Source: Herbaspirillum sp. SJZ106 (lineage in GTDB: Bacteria; Pseudomonadota; Gammaproteobacteria; Burkholderiales; Burkholderiaceae_D). From it: DNA of 64,000 nt. Below, in pieces: positions 21,470 through 33,005 of the stretch. How positions within the stretch are numbered: position 1 is the first letter of the stretch; every line of letters begins with the position of its first letter. The position numbers and the translations under genes are program-made. The stretch lies in NCBI RefSeq assembly GCF_006715495.1, contig NZ_VFNI01000002.1:310001-374000 (forward strand), written 5' to 3'. A model generated the notes under the pieces. It saw nothing but the letters and a program-made list of their open reading frames with translations. It searched no databases and was not told the DNA's origin.

Positions 21470-22390
21470 TCATCCCGGAAGCGGCGCCGGCAAATCGTCC
21501 GTCCCATCCGCCACCAGCGCAATCCACTCCCGGAACGCCTTGATCCCCCTGGCGCCCGCGTCTCCCCGCCGATAGCACAGGAAGTGCATTTCCCGTCGAA
21601 TCGTCTTGAACTTGCCATCCCCTGCCACCACCAGCTCCCCGCGCGCCAGTTCGGCCTCGGCGAAGCGTGCCGTCTCCAGCGCCACGCCCAGTCCGTCCAC
21701 CGCGGCGGCCACTGCCAGCGAACCGCGGTCGAAGGAGGGATGGGCGCGCGGCGGCAGGCGGATGCCGTGCAGGTCGAACCAATCCTTCCAGCGCACCGGA
21801 TTGAGTTTGGACTCGATCAGCGTCAGTTGCAGCAGGTCTGACGCCTGCTGCACCGGGTGGCGCGCCAGCAGGCGCGGCGAACACAAGGGCAGCGTGGCTT
21901 CGCTGCCCAGCGCTTCTACCGCCACGCCTTCCCGATGTGGCGGTGGGCCATAGGCGATGTCGATATCGGCGCCGCCGTCGCGGCCCAGGTCGGCCGGTTC
22001 GGCGCTGGACGACATCTGCAGGGTGATGCCGGGATGCGCCTGCATGAACTGCGCCAGTCGCGGGCTGAGCCATTTGCTGGCGAAGCTGGGAGCGCAATGC
22101 ACCGCCAGCACGCTGCGGTCATCGCCCGGGCGGAAGGCCGCGCAGGCATCTTCGATGGCGTCGAAGGCCGGCGACAGCTTGTTCTTCAACAACTGGCCTT
22201 CCATGGTCAGGCTCACGCGCCGCGTCTGGCGGAGAAAGAGGGCCTTGCCGCACCATTGTTCCAGCGCCCGCACCTGGTGGCTGATGGCCGAAGTGGTCAG
22301 GTGCAGCTCTTCGGCGGCTTGGGTGAAACTGCCCAGGCGGGCGGTAGCCTCGAAGGCGCGCAGCGAAAAGAAGGACGGGAGCTTGCGCAT
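21470..22390 (-). CDS. LysR family transcriptional regulator (GcvA-like)
   Basis: This 306-residue regulator starts MRKLPSFFSLRAFEATARLG with the winged helix SFTQAAEELHLTTSAISHQVRALE, the pattern of the GcvA-type LysR branch. The effector domain follows. I chose ATG 22390 because the extra upstream residues do not match the family. It is divergent from the class II aldolase gene, with 116 bp between the starts, and probably controls it. Confidence 0.9.
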   Translation of the reverse strand: MRKLPSFFSLRAFEATARLGSFTQAAEELHLTTSAISHQVRALEQWCGKALFLRQTRRVSLTMEGQLLKNKLSPAFDAIEDACAAFRPGDDRSVLAVHCAPSFASKWLSPRLAQFMQAHPGITLQMSSSAEPADLGRDGGADIDIAYGPPPHREGVAVEALGSEATLPLCSPRLLARHPVQQASDLLQLTLIESKLNPVRWKDWFDLHGIRLPPRAHPSFDRGSLAVAAAVDGLGVALETARFAEAELARGELVVAGDGKFKTIRREMHFLCYRRGDAGARGIKAFREWIALVADGTDDLPAPLPG

Positions 22391-22506
22391 CGGCGATGAA
22401 GATATGGTTGAGCCTGATTCAACAATCGGTGAAAACACGTCTTTTGTCAACGCCGGCGGCAGCTGCCACCATGGGCTTTCACAACCAGAACATCTGAGGA
22501 GACCCC

Positions 22507-23319
22507 ATGCTCGACAGCGTCAAACGCACCTCCGTCTACCAGCCCGAGCAACTGGGACTGAAATTCCCCGACATCCCCGATTTCAAGAGCCATGAAGAGC
22601 AGCGCCTGCACCTGAAAAAGCGCCTGGTCGCCGCCTGTCGCGCCTTCGCGCAGCAGGGCTTCGATTACGGCTTCGCCGGTCACCTGACCATCCGCGACCC
22701 GGAGCATCCGCACCTGTACTGGACCAATCCGATGGCCGTGCATTTCGCCCAGGTGCGCCTGTCCAACCTGATCCTGGTCGATCATGAGGGCCGCGTGGTG
22801 GAGGGCGATTATGCGGTCAACCGCGCCGGCTTCGTGCTGCATGCTGCCGTGCACGAGGCGCATCCCGAGATTGTGGCGATGTGCCATGCCCATACCGAAT
22901 ACGGCACCGCGTTTTCAGCGCTGGGCCAGCCGCTGTTGCCGATCAGCCAGGATGCCGCGGCCTTCTATGAAGACCACGTGGTGATCGGCGACGAGGCCGG
23001 CCAGGTGGCGGTCGAGGTCAAGGCCGGGCATCGCGTGGCCAACGCTTTTGCCGGCGTGAAGGCGGCGATCCACCAGAACCACGGCTTGCTGACCGCCAGC
23101 CGCCATAGCATCGAATCGGCGGCGTTCTGGTTCATCGCGCTGGAGCGCTGCTGCAAGCAGCAACTGCTGATTTCCGCCAGCGGCCAGGCGCCCCGGCTGG
23201 TGCCGCCGGAGAAGGCGCGCTACAGCCGCGAACACGTCGGCAGCGACTACATTGGCTGGCTGCATTTCCAGCCCATCTACGAGCATCTGGTGGCGACGCA
23301 GCCGGACATGTTTACCTGA
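22507..23319 (+). CDS. Class II aldolase/adducin family protein
   Basis: The 270-residue protein has the class II aldolase fold: DYGFAGHLTIRDPEHP near the N-terminus, zinc-binding histidines in CHAHTEYG and a third in HQNHGLLT. A ribosome binding site (GAGGAGA) precedes the ATG. Members include L-fuculose-phosphate aldolase, but this branch, with a GcvA-type LysR neighbour, is of unknown substrate and may act as a decarboxylase or aldolase on a small hydroxy acid. It is monocistronic and converges with the EF-G gene. Confidence 0.85.
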   Translation: MLDSVKRTSVYQPEQLGLKFPDIPDFKSHEEQRLHLKKRLVAACRAFAQQGFDYGFAGHLTIRDPEHPHLYWTNPMAVHFAQVRLSNLILVDHEGRVVEGDYAVNRAGFVLHAAVHEAHPEIVAMCHAHTEYGTAFSALGQPLLPISQDAAAFYEDHVVIGDEAGQVAVEVKAGHRVANAFAGVKAAIHQNHGLLTASRHSIESAAFWFIALERCCKQQLLISASGQAPRLVPPEKARYSREHVGSDYIGWLHFQPIYEHLVATQPDMFT

Positions 23320-23337
23320 AGTTCACCTGAAGACGCG

Positions 23338-23372
23338 AAAAAAAAACCGATGCATCGCAAGATGCATCGGTT
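23338..23372 (-). terminator. Terminator of the EF-G gene
   Basis: AACCGATGCATC (23345-23356) pairs perfectly with GATGCATCGGTT (23361-23372). Nine A at 23338-23346 become the U-run on the minus strand. Confidence 0.85.
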
Positions 23373-23390
23373 GTGAGGTGCCGGAGAAGA

Positions 23391-25496
<2,106 letters not shown>

Positions 25497-25724
25497 GGCA
25501 TATCCTTTCAGTGGGTGCCGTCATTCCTCAGTCTGTTGCGTGGATGGTGATGAAATGATTGTTAGTGGATTCCAAGGGCGCCTGTTGACTTTGGTCCGGC
25601 GCCCGTCTTGTTGGCGGCAGGACAAGAGTTGCGCTCCTGTTCCGCCATTTTCGCCACATTTCTGTAACGAGGATTAGATAATAAGAACCTGCGGAGGTTT
25701 CTTCAAGAGCAATTCCCGATATTT

Positions 25725-25753
25725 TTGTAATGCAGATTAAAATAAACTACACT
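25725..25753 (+). promoter_or_regulatory. Candidate promoter of the TetR gene
   Basis: TTGTAA (25725-25730), a 17-bp spacer and TACACT (25748-25753) precede the start at 25812. The rest of the 315-bp gap 25497-25811 holds the EF-G promoter region and no gene. Confidence 0.5.
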
Positions 25754-25811
25754 GCGCACTGCGGGAACGCTCGCGACAGAAACAAGGCAACCAGGCAATA
25801 AAGGAACACCG

Positions 25812-26495
25812 ATGATACGAACACGCGGCCGCCCCCGCAGTTTTGACCGCGAGCAGGCGCTGCAGCAGGCCATGCAGGTCTTTTGGAGCAAGGGGTACGA
25901 AGGCACCACCATGGCCGACCTGACCGAGGCGATCGGCGTCAAGGCGCCCAGCCTGTACGCGGCTTTCGGCGACAAGAACGCCTTGTTCCGCGAGGCGGTG
26001 GAGTTTTATTCGCGCACCGTCAGCGCCGGGCCGTTGCGCGAATTGCAGGCCGGCAACGGCATTCGTGAAGATTTATACGCGATGCTGCGCGCCAGCGTGC
26101 AGATGTATTCCGGCAAGGGCGGCGTAGCGGGCGCGGGCTTGCCGGCGGGCAGGGGGTGCATGGTGGTGATCTCGGCCATCAACTGTGCTCCCGAGAACGC
26201 GGAACACAGTGACGCGCTTTCGCAACGCCGCCACAAGCGCCGCAACGAAATCCGCGCGCGCCTGCAGCAGGCGCAGCGCGACGGCGAGATCCGCGCCGAT
26301 GCCGACGTCACGGCATTGGGCGACTTCTACACCAGTTTTCTGAACGGCATGGCGCTGGGCGCGCGCGACGGCGTGTCCAACGCGCGGCTGGCGGCGACCT
26401 TGCGGCATGCGATGCTGCCACTGGAGAGCGTGCTGGCCGAACCCAAGGGCGAGGCCGTTCCGGTCCGGCGCAAGGTGGCCAAGCGGGCAGCCTGA
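25812..26495 (+). CDS. TetR/AcrR family transcriptional regulator
   Basis: The 227-residue protein begins with the TetR helix-turn-helix: RGRPRSFDREQALQQAM, then GYEGTTMADLTEAIGVKAPS, then LYAAFGDKNALFREAV. The C-terminal ligand domain contains AGRGCMVV and ends in a basic tail. No obvious target gene is adjacent: the neighbours are EF-G and rdgC. It may control itself and distant genes. A bidirectional terminator separates it from rdgC. Confidence 0.9.
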   Translation: MIRTRGRPRSFDREQALQQAMQVFWSKGYEGTTMADLTEAIGVKAPSLYAAFGDKNALFREAVEFYSRTVSAGPLRELQAGNGIREDLYAMLRASVQMYSGKGGVAGAGLPAGRGCMVVISAINCAPENAEHSDALSQRRHKRRNEIRARLQQAQRDGEIRADADVTALGDFYTSFLNGMALGARDGVSNARLAATLRHAMLPLESVLAEPKGEAVPVRRKVAKRAA

Positions 26496-26530
26496 AGCGG
26501 GCGCCTGAGCATGTGCCGCGCCGCGCGGGC

Positions 26531-26567
26531 AAAGAAAAAGGGAGCGATCATTGCTCCCTTTTTCTTT
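26531..26567. terminator. Bidirectional terminator between the TetR gene and rdgC
   Basis: AAAGAAAAAGGGAGC (26531-26545) pairs perfectly with GCTCCCTTTTTCTTT (26553-26567), giving U-runs on both strands. The flanking genes converge here. Confidence 0.9.
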
Positions 26568-26592
26568 GGATGGTTACTTTTGCAACGGCCGC

Positions 26593-27519
26593 TTACGCCG
26601 CCTGCGCCAGCGTCCCGTCGTTTTCCTTCAACTGGCCGCCCAGCGCTTCCACCAGAGATGCCAGCAGCTTGGACAGCTCGCCGGTCATCAGCATGAAATC
26701 GCCGTCGAAGCGCTCATCCTCGTTCTTGCCGGTGAAGTCGGCATCTTCCTTCAGCACGTCCAGCGGCGCGATGCGCTTGACCGACAGGTTCTCGGTCAGC
26801 ACGAACGACACCTTGTCGGCCCAGGTCAGCGCCAGGCGCGTGCATTGCTTGCCGGATTCGATGTGGCGGCGCACGTCTTCCGGATCCAGCGTGTGGCGCA
26901 CATAGCGCACGGTGGCCTTGCTTTCCGCGGTGGAACGCAGCTCGGTATCCTGGTCCACGGTGAAGCCGTTGGGCGCTTCGTCGCTGGCCAGCCAGTCGGT
27001 CATGGCGGCCGCCGGCGACATGGCGGTGCGCAGGGTTTCCAGCGGGAACTTGGGGATCGCCTTGAACAGCAGCTTCAACACTTCCTCGGCCTTGCCGGGG
27101 CTGCCGGCATCGACCAGCAGCCAGCCGTTGACCGGGTCGATCCAGACCCAGGTGCTGCGCACGATGGAGAAAGCGCGCGGCAGCAGCTCGTCGGTGACCT
27201 GCTCCTTCAATTCCTTGGTCTGCTTGCGGCCCGGCGGAAAACCTTGCTGCTCTTCCAGCTCGGCCGCGCGCGCCTTGGTGACCTGGTTGATCACGGTCGA
27301 GGGCAGCAGTTTCTTTTCGGTGGAGAGTTGCAACAGCAACTGGCGGTTCACCACGTGCACCAGCTTCTCGTTGTTGCGCGGCGAGACCCAGCCCTGGCTC
27401 TGCATTTCGATGCTGGAGCAAGCGGTGAATTCCTGTGGGGCGAGATGGGATTCGAGCTCGTCGGCGGTGATCGCCCACGGCGCGGGCAGGCGATAGATCT
27501 GGAGGTTCTTAAACCACAT
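26593..27519 (-). CDS. rdgC: Recombination-associated protein RdgC
   Basis: The 308-residue protein starts [11 protein letters not shown], the typical RdgC beginning, and shows [16 protein letters not shown] and [16 protein letters not shown]. RdgC forms a ring-shaped dimer on DNA and modulates RecA. An in-frame upstream start would add 22 residues without similarity. It stands alone, with 316 bp to dinB; that gap (27520-27835) has no gene and no clear LexA box, only a weak hairpin near 27751-27776. Confidence 0.95.
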   Translation of the reverse strand: MWFKNLQIYRLPAPWAITADELESHLAPQEFTACSSIEMQSQGWVSPRNNEKLVHVVNRQLLLQLSTEKKLLPSTVINQVTKARAAELEEQQGFPPGRKQTKELKEQVTDELLPRAFSIVRSTWVWIDPVNGWLLVDAGSPGKAEEVLKLLFKAIPKFPLETLRTAMSPAAAMTDWLASDEAPNGFTVDQDTELRSTAESKATVRYVRHTLDPEDVRRHIESGKQCTRLALTWADKVSFVLTENLSVKRIAPLDVLKEDADFTGKNEDERFDGDFMLMTGELSKLLASLVEALGGQLKENDGTLAQAA

Positions 27520-27835
27520 AACGTTCCGGGCAAAAGCGTTCATTTTACACGCCTGGCTCTTGCCGAGCGATGCCGGATTGTCCATGAGTAGTTTGTGGAA
27601 ATTCCTCAGGGGAAGGGCAAGAAAGGCTGTTCGCCTGCGCCGCCGAAGCCCGCGTACTTCAGCTTGATGCCGTTAACAGGAGAGAGGCGCCTAAAAGGGA
27701 TTGTCAGAGCAAGCGTCTGCCAGAATAAGATACAAAGTGGCTAACTATGTAAGAAAATCCGAGCATAGGATTTCTTCAGCACATCTTTGCTGGCGGTCTT
27801 TGTGAAATGCCAGCAACTTACTTGAATTTCAGACC

Positions 27836-28984
27836 ATGCCAATTTGCCGGCGTATTGCTCATATTGATATGGATGCGTTTTTTGCATCTTGTGAGCTATC
27901 TCAATATCCTGAGTTGCGTGGCCAGCCGATGGTGGTTGCCGGAAGACAATCGCACGCTCCCAGAAAGAGACAGGATGGCACCCTCGAGTTCTCCAGGCTT
28001 CGCGACTACGTGGGAAGAGGCGTTCTTACGACGGCCACGTATGAAGCCCGCGCTCTGGGCGTGCATTCAGCGATGCCGGCGATGAAAGCCGCGAAACTGG
28101 CTCCTGATGCAATTCTTCTACCTGTAAATTTTGACTTGTATCGCAACTACTCGCGATTGTTTAAAGATGCGATCAGGGCGATCAGCCCGATCATCGAGGA
28201 TATCGGGATTGATGAAATCTATGCTGATGTCAGCGCTTTAGATGGAAGTGCCGAGGACATTGCCAAGCAACTGAAAGCCGCGGTATTCAATGCGACGAAG
28301 CTCACATGCTCGGTTGGAATTGCTCCGAATAAGCTACTGGCAAAGCTCTCCTCCGATATGCAAAAACCGGATGGATTCACCATTATCACGATGGCGGATC
28401 TGGCTAGCCGGATCTGGCCGATGTCTGTGTCGAAGGTTAATGGCATCGGCCCCAAGGCGGCTGAAAAGCTGGCCTTATTGAACGTCCGGACAATTGGCGA
28501 ACTGGCGGCTTGCGAGGAATTATGGCTGATTGAGCATTTTGGCCGCAGCTTTGGAGCCTGGTTGCACAGGGTCGCTCACGGTGTAGATGACCGGCCGATT
28601 ATTACGGAAAGTGAGCCGGTATTAATGAGCCGTGAAACGACCTTTGAGAGCAATCTTGATGTTGCTCGAGATAAAGCAGAGCTCGGCAGAATTTTCACGC
28701 GATTATGTGAACAGGTTGCAGCGGATCTGCAGCGGAAAGGCTATGTTTGCAGAAAGATTGGCGTCAAACTGCGCTTTCAGGATTTTTCTACTATTACCCG
28801 CGACGTCACCTTGAACGCGCTTACATCAGACGCTGTATCAATACGAATGGCGGCCGGTACTTGTCTGAAAAGAGTCAGTTTCACGCAATCCCTCCGTCTC
28901 TTGGGGGTGAAAGCAAGCGGATTGAGCCGACCCGGCACTGATCAGGGAACGGGCGCTGGGCAGCTTACGTTGGATCTGGATTGA
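27836..28984 (+). CDS. dinB: DNA polymerase IV (Y family)
   Basis: The 382-residue polymerase has IAHIDMDAFFASCELSQYP (first catalytic Asp), the DE pair in IGIDEIYADVS, and TCSVGIAPNKLLAK. The C-terminus QLTLDLD is a beta-clamp-binding motif. A linker SHAPRKRQDGTLEFSRLRDY is longer than in E. coli DinB. The coding sequence is visibly less GC-rich than its neighbours, suggesting transfer or a separate origin. No LexA box was recognised in the upstream 150 bp. It stands at the left edge of the accessory region. Confidence 0.93.
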   Translation: MPICRRIAHIDMDAFFASCELSQYPELRGQPMVVAGRQSHAPRKRQDGTLEFSRLRDYVGRGVLTTATYEARALGVHSAMPAMKAAKLAPDAILLPVNFDLYRNYSRLFKDAIRAISPIIEDIGIDEIYADVSALDGSAEDIAKQLKAAVFNATKLTCSVGIAPNKLLAKLSSDMQKPDGFTIITMADLASRIWPMSVSKVNGIGPKAAEKLALLNVRTIGELAACEELWLIEHFGRSFGAWLHRVAHGVDDRPIITESEPVLMSRETTFESNLDVARDKAELGRIFTRLCEQVAADLQRKGYVCRKIGVKLRFQDFSTITRDVTLNALTSDAVSIRMAAGTCLKRVSFTQSLRLLGVKASGLSRPGTDQGTGAGQLTLDLD

Positions 28985-29111
28985 GTTCAGGCGAATTTTC
29001 TCCCATCGGATTTCTTGTCACGAAGAGGGTGCATCGGCAAGCAGAATACATAGCCTGTTGAGTTGCTCGCTGAATTGCCCTTCTCCATTTTTCCTACTTG
29101 CAGTCGATTAA

Positions 29112-30563
29112 CTACTGTTGTTTAACCAACTCCGATAGTTGTGCGAATCTTAGCGGGGCTCGGCGACGCAGATGAAGTGCATAAAATGATGCCAGGCCTC
29201 CCGCAATCAGGACACTAAATGCCAGGAAGTAGCTGACTTCGGAAGACAGTCCCGACAAAAGCTGTACATGGTTGATCATCTGCCACAGGAAGAAAAGCAG
29301 TATGAGCGTACTGACTACCGGTGCAAACATCGATCGCCAACGTGACACGTTTGTTTTGGTTCGACGGAAAAAAGTCGCCACGCTGACAGCTGCCAGTACT
29401 TGACAGCTCAAGACTCCCACCGCCGATGGAACGCTGGCCCAAGGCAAGGCCTGGAGCATCGGATCCAACTTGGCCATCGCACAGAGAAAAATCAGCGTAC
29501 ACGATATACACATCGTGATCGCGGAAGCCACGTGCGGAGAGCGATGCTTGTGATGGGTTCTGGACAGCGGTTGCCAGACGAGGCCGCGGATAGCCATGGC
29601 GTGCCAGTATCTTGCCACTACATTAGTGAAGCTCAGGACCGCAGCAAAGAGGCTGGTAATGACCAGTGCCGCACCAATCTTGGCCGCAACGGGGCCAGCC
29701 AGGGTCTGGAACATTGCCAGCCACATGCCTCCAGGGTCGTTCGCGGCAACGCTTACTGCATGCGTTAACCCAAAATGATTGAGCATGAGGTAAATGGACG
29801 TTGCGTAGAGAAGGCCGATAAACGCGATCGAGAAATACATTGCGCGTGGTACGGAACGTTGGGGATCTCTCGCTTCTTGCGCGTAGATTGCCGCCGTTTC
29901 AAAGCCCATGAAGGATGCCACGACAAAAATCAGAGAAGGGCCGAAACCTGGCGTGAAAACGGACTGCGGCCAGAAAGGCTCCAGGGAAAGATGCGTCCCG
30001 GGCATTGGATGACGGAATAGCTCCAGCACATCTACCCATACAATGACGCCGACCTCGCACATCATCAGCATCAATAGCAAGCGTCCGCTGAATTCGATGC
30101 CCCGAACGCAAAGCAGGTGAGCTCCGATGGCGCAAGCAAAAGCCCACGCCCACCAAGGCGCGGCGATTCCCAACGATGCCATCGCGACTTGCATGAAGTG
30201 CCCAAGCATGGCATGGCAGGCGAGCAGCATCGCAATATAGGACAGCACGGCAATGCAAGCGCTGCCCACTCCGGCGATGGTTCCCAAGCCTTTCGTGATA
30301 TAGGCGTAAAAGGCTCCGCCATTCTCCACATAGGGAGTCATCGCACAGAAGCCAATCGCGAATAGGAGGTAGGCGAGACAGACGATAGCGTAGGAACCGG
30401 GCAAGCCAATGCCGTTTCCCAGGGTGATGCTTACCGGTACTCCGCCTCCCATCGAGGTTAGCGGGCCATTTGTCGTGATCACCATAAGGAAGATGCCGAA
30501 CCAGCCGATTGCATCTCTTTTGAGGCCGGTATGCTCCACCGGTGATCGAGCTGATTCAGACAT
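29112..30563 (-). CDS. APC family amino acid/amine permease (copy 1)
   Basis: The 483-residue protein has about twelve membrane segments and the APC pattern GPLTSMGGGVPVSITLGNG, NGGAFYAYITKGLG and FMGFETAAIYAQEARDPQRS. It probably imports an amino acid or amine. It follows the NTF2-like gene and the FAD amine oxidase on the same strand, so import and oxidation of an amine is the simplest joint role. A second, related permease lies at 34145. Base composition is lower in GC than in copy 2. Confidence 0.85.
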   Translation of the reverse strand: MSESARSPVEHTGLKRDAIGWFGIFLMVITTNGPLTSMGGGVPVSITLGNGIGLPGSYAIVCLAYLLFAIGFCAMTPYVENGGAFYAYITKGLGTIAGVGSACIAVLSYIAMLLACHAMLGHFMQVAMASLGIAAPWWAWAFACAIGAHLLCVRGIEFSGRLLLMLMMCEVGVIVWVDVLELFRHPMPGTHLSLEPFWPQSVFTPGFGPSLIFVVASFMGFETAAIYAQEARDPQRSVPRAMYFSIAFIGLLYATSIYLMLNHFGLTHAVSVAANDPGGMWLAMFQTLAGPVAAKIGAALVITSLFAAVLSFTNVVARYWHAMAIRGLVWQPLSRTHHKHRSPHVASAITMCISCTLIFLCAMAKLDPMLQALPWASVPSAVGVLSCQVLAAVSVATFFRRTKTNVSRWRSMFAPVVSTLILLFFLWQMINHVQLLSGLSSEVSYFLAFSVLIAGGLASFYALHLRRRAPLRFAQLSELVKQQ

Positions 30564-30606
30564 CCTAGGCTCCTCAAAGATTAGTGTAATTCAGGTAGTC
30601 GCTCTG

Positions 30607-30981
30607 TTAGCTGGCGCTAAAAAGACCGAAGCCATACATGTCGGCCACAATACGCCAAGTGTCCGTTTCTTTTCGCCATGCTGTAAGCGAGCGGAATGAA
30701 ATCGTATCGCCTTTGCCGTCGGCAGAAGGAGAGCTCCATTCCAGCCAGGTCACCGCAGCGTTTTCGGTGAGTTCGACTGTTCGTACGGACCGTATCGAGA
30801 GCTTCGGCGTGACCTTGAGCATCTCTGTCAGTGCTGGCAGCAGATCGGAGCCGACGGTGATTCCCTGTGCGCCTTCTCCACTGATGCTGCAATCATTGGA
30901 AAACATCTCGCGATGAAGCTTGGCGGCGTCGCCATTACGGCACAGCGTCTGGAGTTTTTCAATTGCCAGGTTGATATTCAT
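30607..30981 (-). CDS. SnoaL/NTF2-like domain protein
   Basis: A 124-residue single-domain protein with an NTF2-like pattern: N-terminal helices (AIEKLQTLCRNGDAAKLHREMF), a middle beta sheet, and a C-terminal FRSLTAWRKETDTWRIVADMYG strand pair. Members of this fold act as small isomerases, lyases or binding proteins. It lies between the amine oxidase and the APC permease with gaps of about 42 bp on each side, so it is probably in one operon with them. No catalytic residues can be assigned. Confidence 0.7.
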   Translation of the reverse strand: MNINLAIEKLQTLCRNGDAAKLHREMFSNDCSISGEGAQGITVGSDLLPALTEMLKVTPKLSIRSVRTVELTENAAVTWLEWSSPSADGKGDTISFRSLTAWRKETDTWRIVADMYGFGLFSAS

Positions 30982-31023
30982 GAGATTTTCCTCGGGAAAA
31001 ATTTGGTTGTGAAATGACCAGGT

Positions 31024-32424
31024 TTATGCACGCAGGTGCAGGAAGTCGATGACATCCCTGGCGCCGCGGATGCCATCTTCGATCGCGCCGTCAATAAAAC
31101 CTCTCCAGCCGCTCGCCCAGTCCGTATTCGCAAAGAAAAGCGGCGGTGTTGAGGTTTGTAGTGCAGCAAGCACCCTTGTCGTCTGGCCTGGCTCAAACCA
31201 GGTCCATCCACCCTTTGCGTAAGGATCGTTTGACCAGTCGTGCGCAAGCACATTGGTGACATTGATCCCAGGGAGGAATTTGCGCAGTTCCTTTTCGATC
31301 TGCTCGATGTTGTTCAGATCAATTTTGTCGTCCGGGCCAAATCCTACGAGCAGGGACTTGCCATCGATTTCACGGTCAGCGATGACCATGGTCAGAGGAT
31401 TGGGGTAGGGGGCAAAGCCGACCCAGGCCCCTACATTGCGATCGATGCTGGCAATGAACTTCGTGCCGGCGCACACATGGTTCTCCCGGTGTGCGGATTG
31501 ACGTTCTGCCGGGAGGCCGGGCGTGAATTTGATATCACTCAATACATTCATGGGAACAGCAACAACAACTGTCTTGCTGTTTAGTGAAATATTCTTTCCC
31601 TTGACGCGTATTCCGCCTGCGACGGAGGTGATCTCGGTGACGGGTTCGCCCACCAGAAGTTCGGCTTTCGAATCTCGCAGCAACGCCAGGGCGAGTGCAG
31701 AAGTACCCTGCGCGATTTTGTACCGGCCCAGGCGCTTGAGGAGTGAATCGGCGGAATATTCACCAAGTGCCCACCAGCGCAACTGGTCATACATACCGCC
31801 TTTAGCAGGATCAGTCGCCGCATTCATGGTGATGAATGCTTGCAGCAAACTGCGTTGCCGGCCGGAGATGTTGATCTCGGCAAGCCGATCGGCCAGGCTT
31901 GACTGATCGAGGTGGCCTGCCACGTCGGATGGAGCATGTGGGTTCGCGAACATCATTCGGCCGCCAGTGCCGTCAATATCGCAAAATAACTGCAAAGCGG
32001 TTTCGAGATCTTTGCCCATCGCTTCGGCCGTGTCGCTTTCCAACCCGGCGTCGGTCAGTAGGCTGATGGTATCTGCTGTCCCGCTCACCGACTCGGAGAT
32101 CCCCAGGCCATATCGCTGCAGTTCACTCCAAACGTAAGGTTGTCCCCAATGGATCCATGTGCCGCCAATTTCGTACTTTTGTCCTTCCTGCTCTGCCAGG
32201 AAGGTTCGTCCTCCGATGCGATCCCGCGCTTCGACGATCGCGACGCGCAGCCCTCTTGACCCTAGTTCGCGTGCAGCCGTAAGTCCTGCAAATCCGGCGC
32301 CTACTACAACGGCATCGTAGTCGGCGTGGGCAGGGGCGCGATGATCGAAGGCGGCAGGTGAGGTCAGGCCCTGATCCAGGGGGAATCCGCGTTTGATATT
32401 GTGTCCGTCTGAAGTCTTTTTCAT
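31024..32424 (-). CDS. Flavin monoamine oxidase family protein
   Basis: The 466-residue enzyme has the FAD motif VVVGAGFAGLTAARELG at about residues 40-56, VEARDRIGGRTF, and the C-terminal FAD-binding FANTDWASGWRGFIDGA. It belongs to the MAO/putrescine-oxidase-like amine oxidases that convert amines to aldehydes with release of ammonia and peroxide. I chose ATG 32424; earlier in-frame starts would read through the operator at 32466-32507. It heads the operon amine oxidase, NTF2-like, permease, and diverges from the AraC gene at 33006. Confidence 0.88.
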   Translation of the reverse strand: MKKTSDGHNIKRGFPLDQGLTSPAAFDHRAPAHADYDAVVVGAGFAGLTAARELGSRGLRVAIVEARDRIGGRTFLAEQEGQKYEIGGTWIHWGQPYVWSELQRYGLGISESVSGTADTISLLTDAGLESDTAEAMGKDLETALQLFCDIDGTGGRMMFANPHAPSDVAGHLDQSSLADRLAEINISGRQRSLLQAFITMNAATDPAKGGMYDQLRWWALGEYSADSLLKRLGRYKIAQGTSALALALLRDSKAELLVGEPVTEITSVAGGIRVKGKNISLNSKTVVVAVPMNVLSDIKFTPGLPAERQSAHRENHVCAGTKFIASIDRNVGAWVGFAPYPNPLTMVIADREIDGKSLLVGFGPDDKIDLNNIEQIEKELRKFLPGINVTNVLAHDWSNDPYAKGGWTWFEPGQTTRVLAALQTSTPPLFFANTDWASGWRGFIDGAIEDGIRGARDVIDFLHLRA

Positions 32425-32465
32425 GAGATGGAGGCGTAATGATGTGTAGGGAAACGAGCAGGCTG

Positions 32466-32507
32466 ATTCTCGCTTTTGGGGCCATGCGGAGGTAACCCAA
32501 ATCGGCA
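32466..32507 (-). promoter_or_regulatory. Regulon site E: motif plus -10 for the amine oxidase operon
   Basis: On the minus strand the motif TGCCGATTTGGGTTACCTC occupies 32507-32489. GAGAAT, a 4/6 match to a -10, starts 36 bases after the motif start. There is no TTGACA-like -35; the motif covers that position. Confidence 0.55.
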
Positions 32508-32735
32508 TATGCCAATCAGTGCCCAGCCCCTCCAAGGGCATCTCAATTTCATGCAGTCGGCGTCATGCCCGGTAGAGATGTGTGAGCGTTGTCCGAACTC
32601 GGCGGGAGCAGAACCATCACCCCTATTACTCTGAAAAAGATGGTGGTGTGTGTGGGCGGCTAATTGTCTGAGAAAAACATCCGCCTGATGGCTCGATGCA
32701 ACTTGGTTCAAGCGCTTGCAGATGCTGCATTGTTC

Positions 32736-32838
32736 TTGTGCATAAATAACAAAAATTGCACAATGTTGAAAAAATGCATCTTCTATGTTGAAAACATAAA
32801 ATAATATTTGCCAAATTTCTCCTTTGAGATAAAGATGC
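32736..32838 (+). promoter_or_regulatory. Upstream region conserved between the two AraC genes (copy 1)
   Basis: About 103 bp share blocks with 37524-37625: TTGTGCATAAA, AAATTGCACAAT, TTGAAAAA and TATTTGCCAAATTT followed by CTCCTTTGAGATAAA. The following sequence diverges until the hairpin and ribosome binding site, so these blocks look like promoter or operator elements. The gap 32425-33005 also carries an 18-bp perfect palindrome at 32872-32889. Confidence 0.6.
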
Positions 32839-32961
32839 TAAAACTAATGGGTGGGCCATCTGTGGCAAGCCGCGTTCGCATGCGAACGCTGGTGACCACC
32901 TCATGAATTGAGCACCACCGAAAAACAATCAAAAAGTTGGCACGTTAGATGCTTAACGACA

Positions 32962-32990
32962 GAACCACGCTTGTCGTAGAAACGTGGTTC
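32962..32990 (+). promoter_or_regulatory. Hairpin just before the AraC copy 1 ribosome binding site
   Basis: GAACCACG (32962-32969) pairs with CGTGGTTC (32983-32990) around a 13-base loop, 4 bases before GGAGAGAG. The paralogue has the same hairpin with two compensatory changes. Confidence 0.6.
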
Positions 32991-33005
32991 ATTTGGAGAG
33001 AGACA

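Noticed and set aside
27700..27835. LexA (SOS) box upstream of dinB
   Set aside because: No CTGT-N8-ACAG sequence is present; the nearest candidates miss both half-sites.
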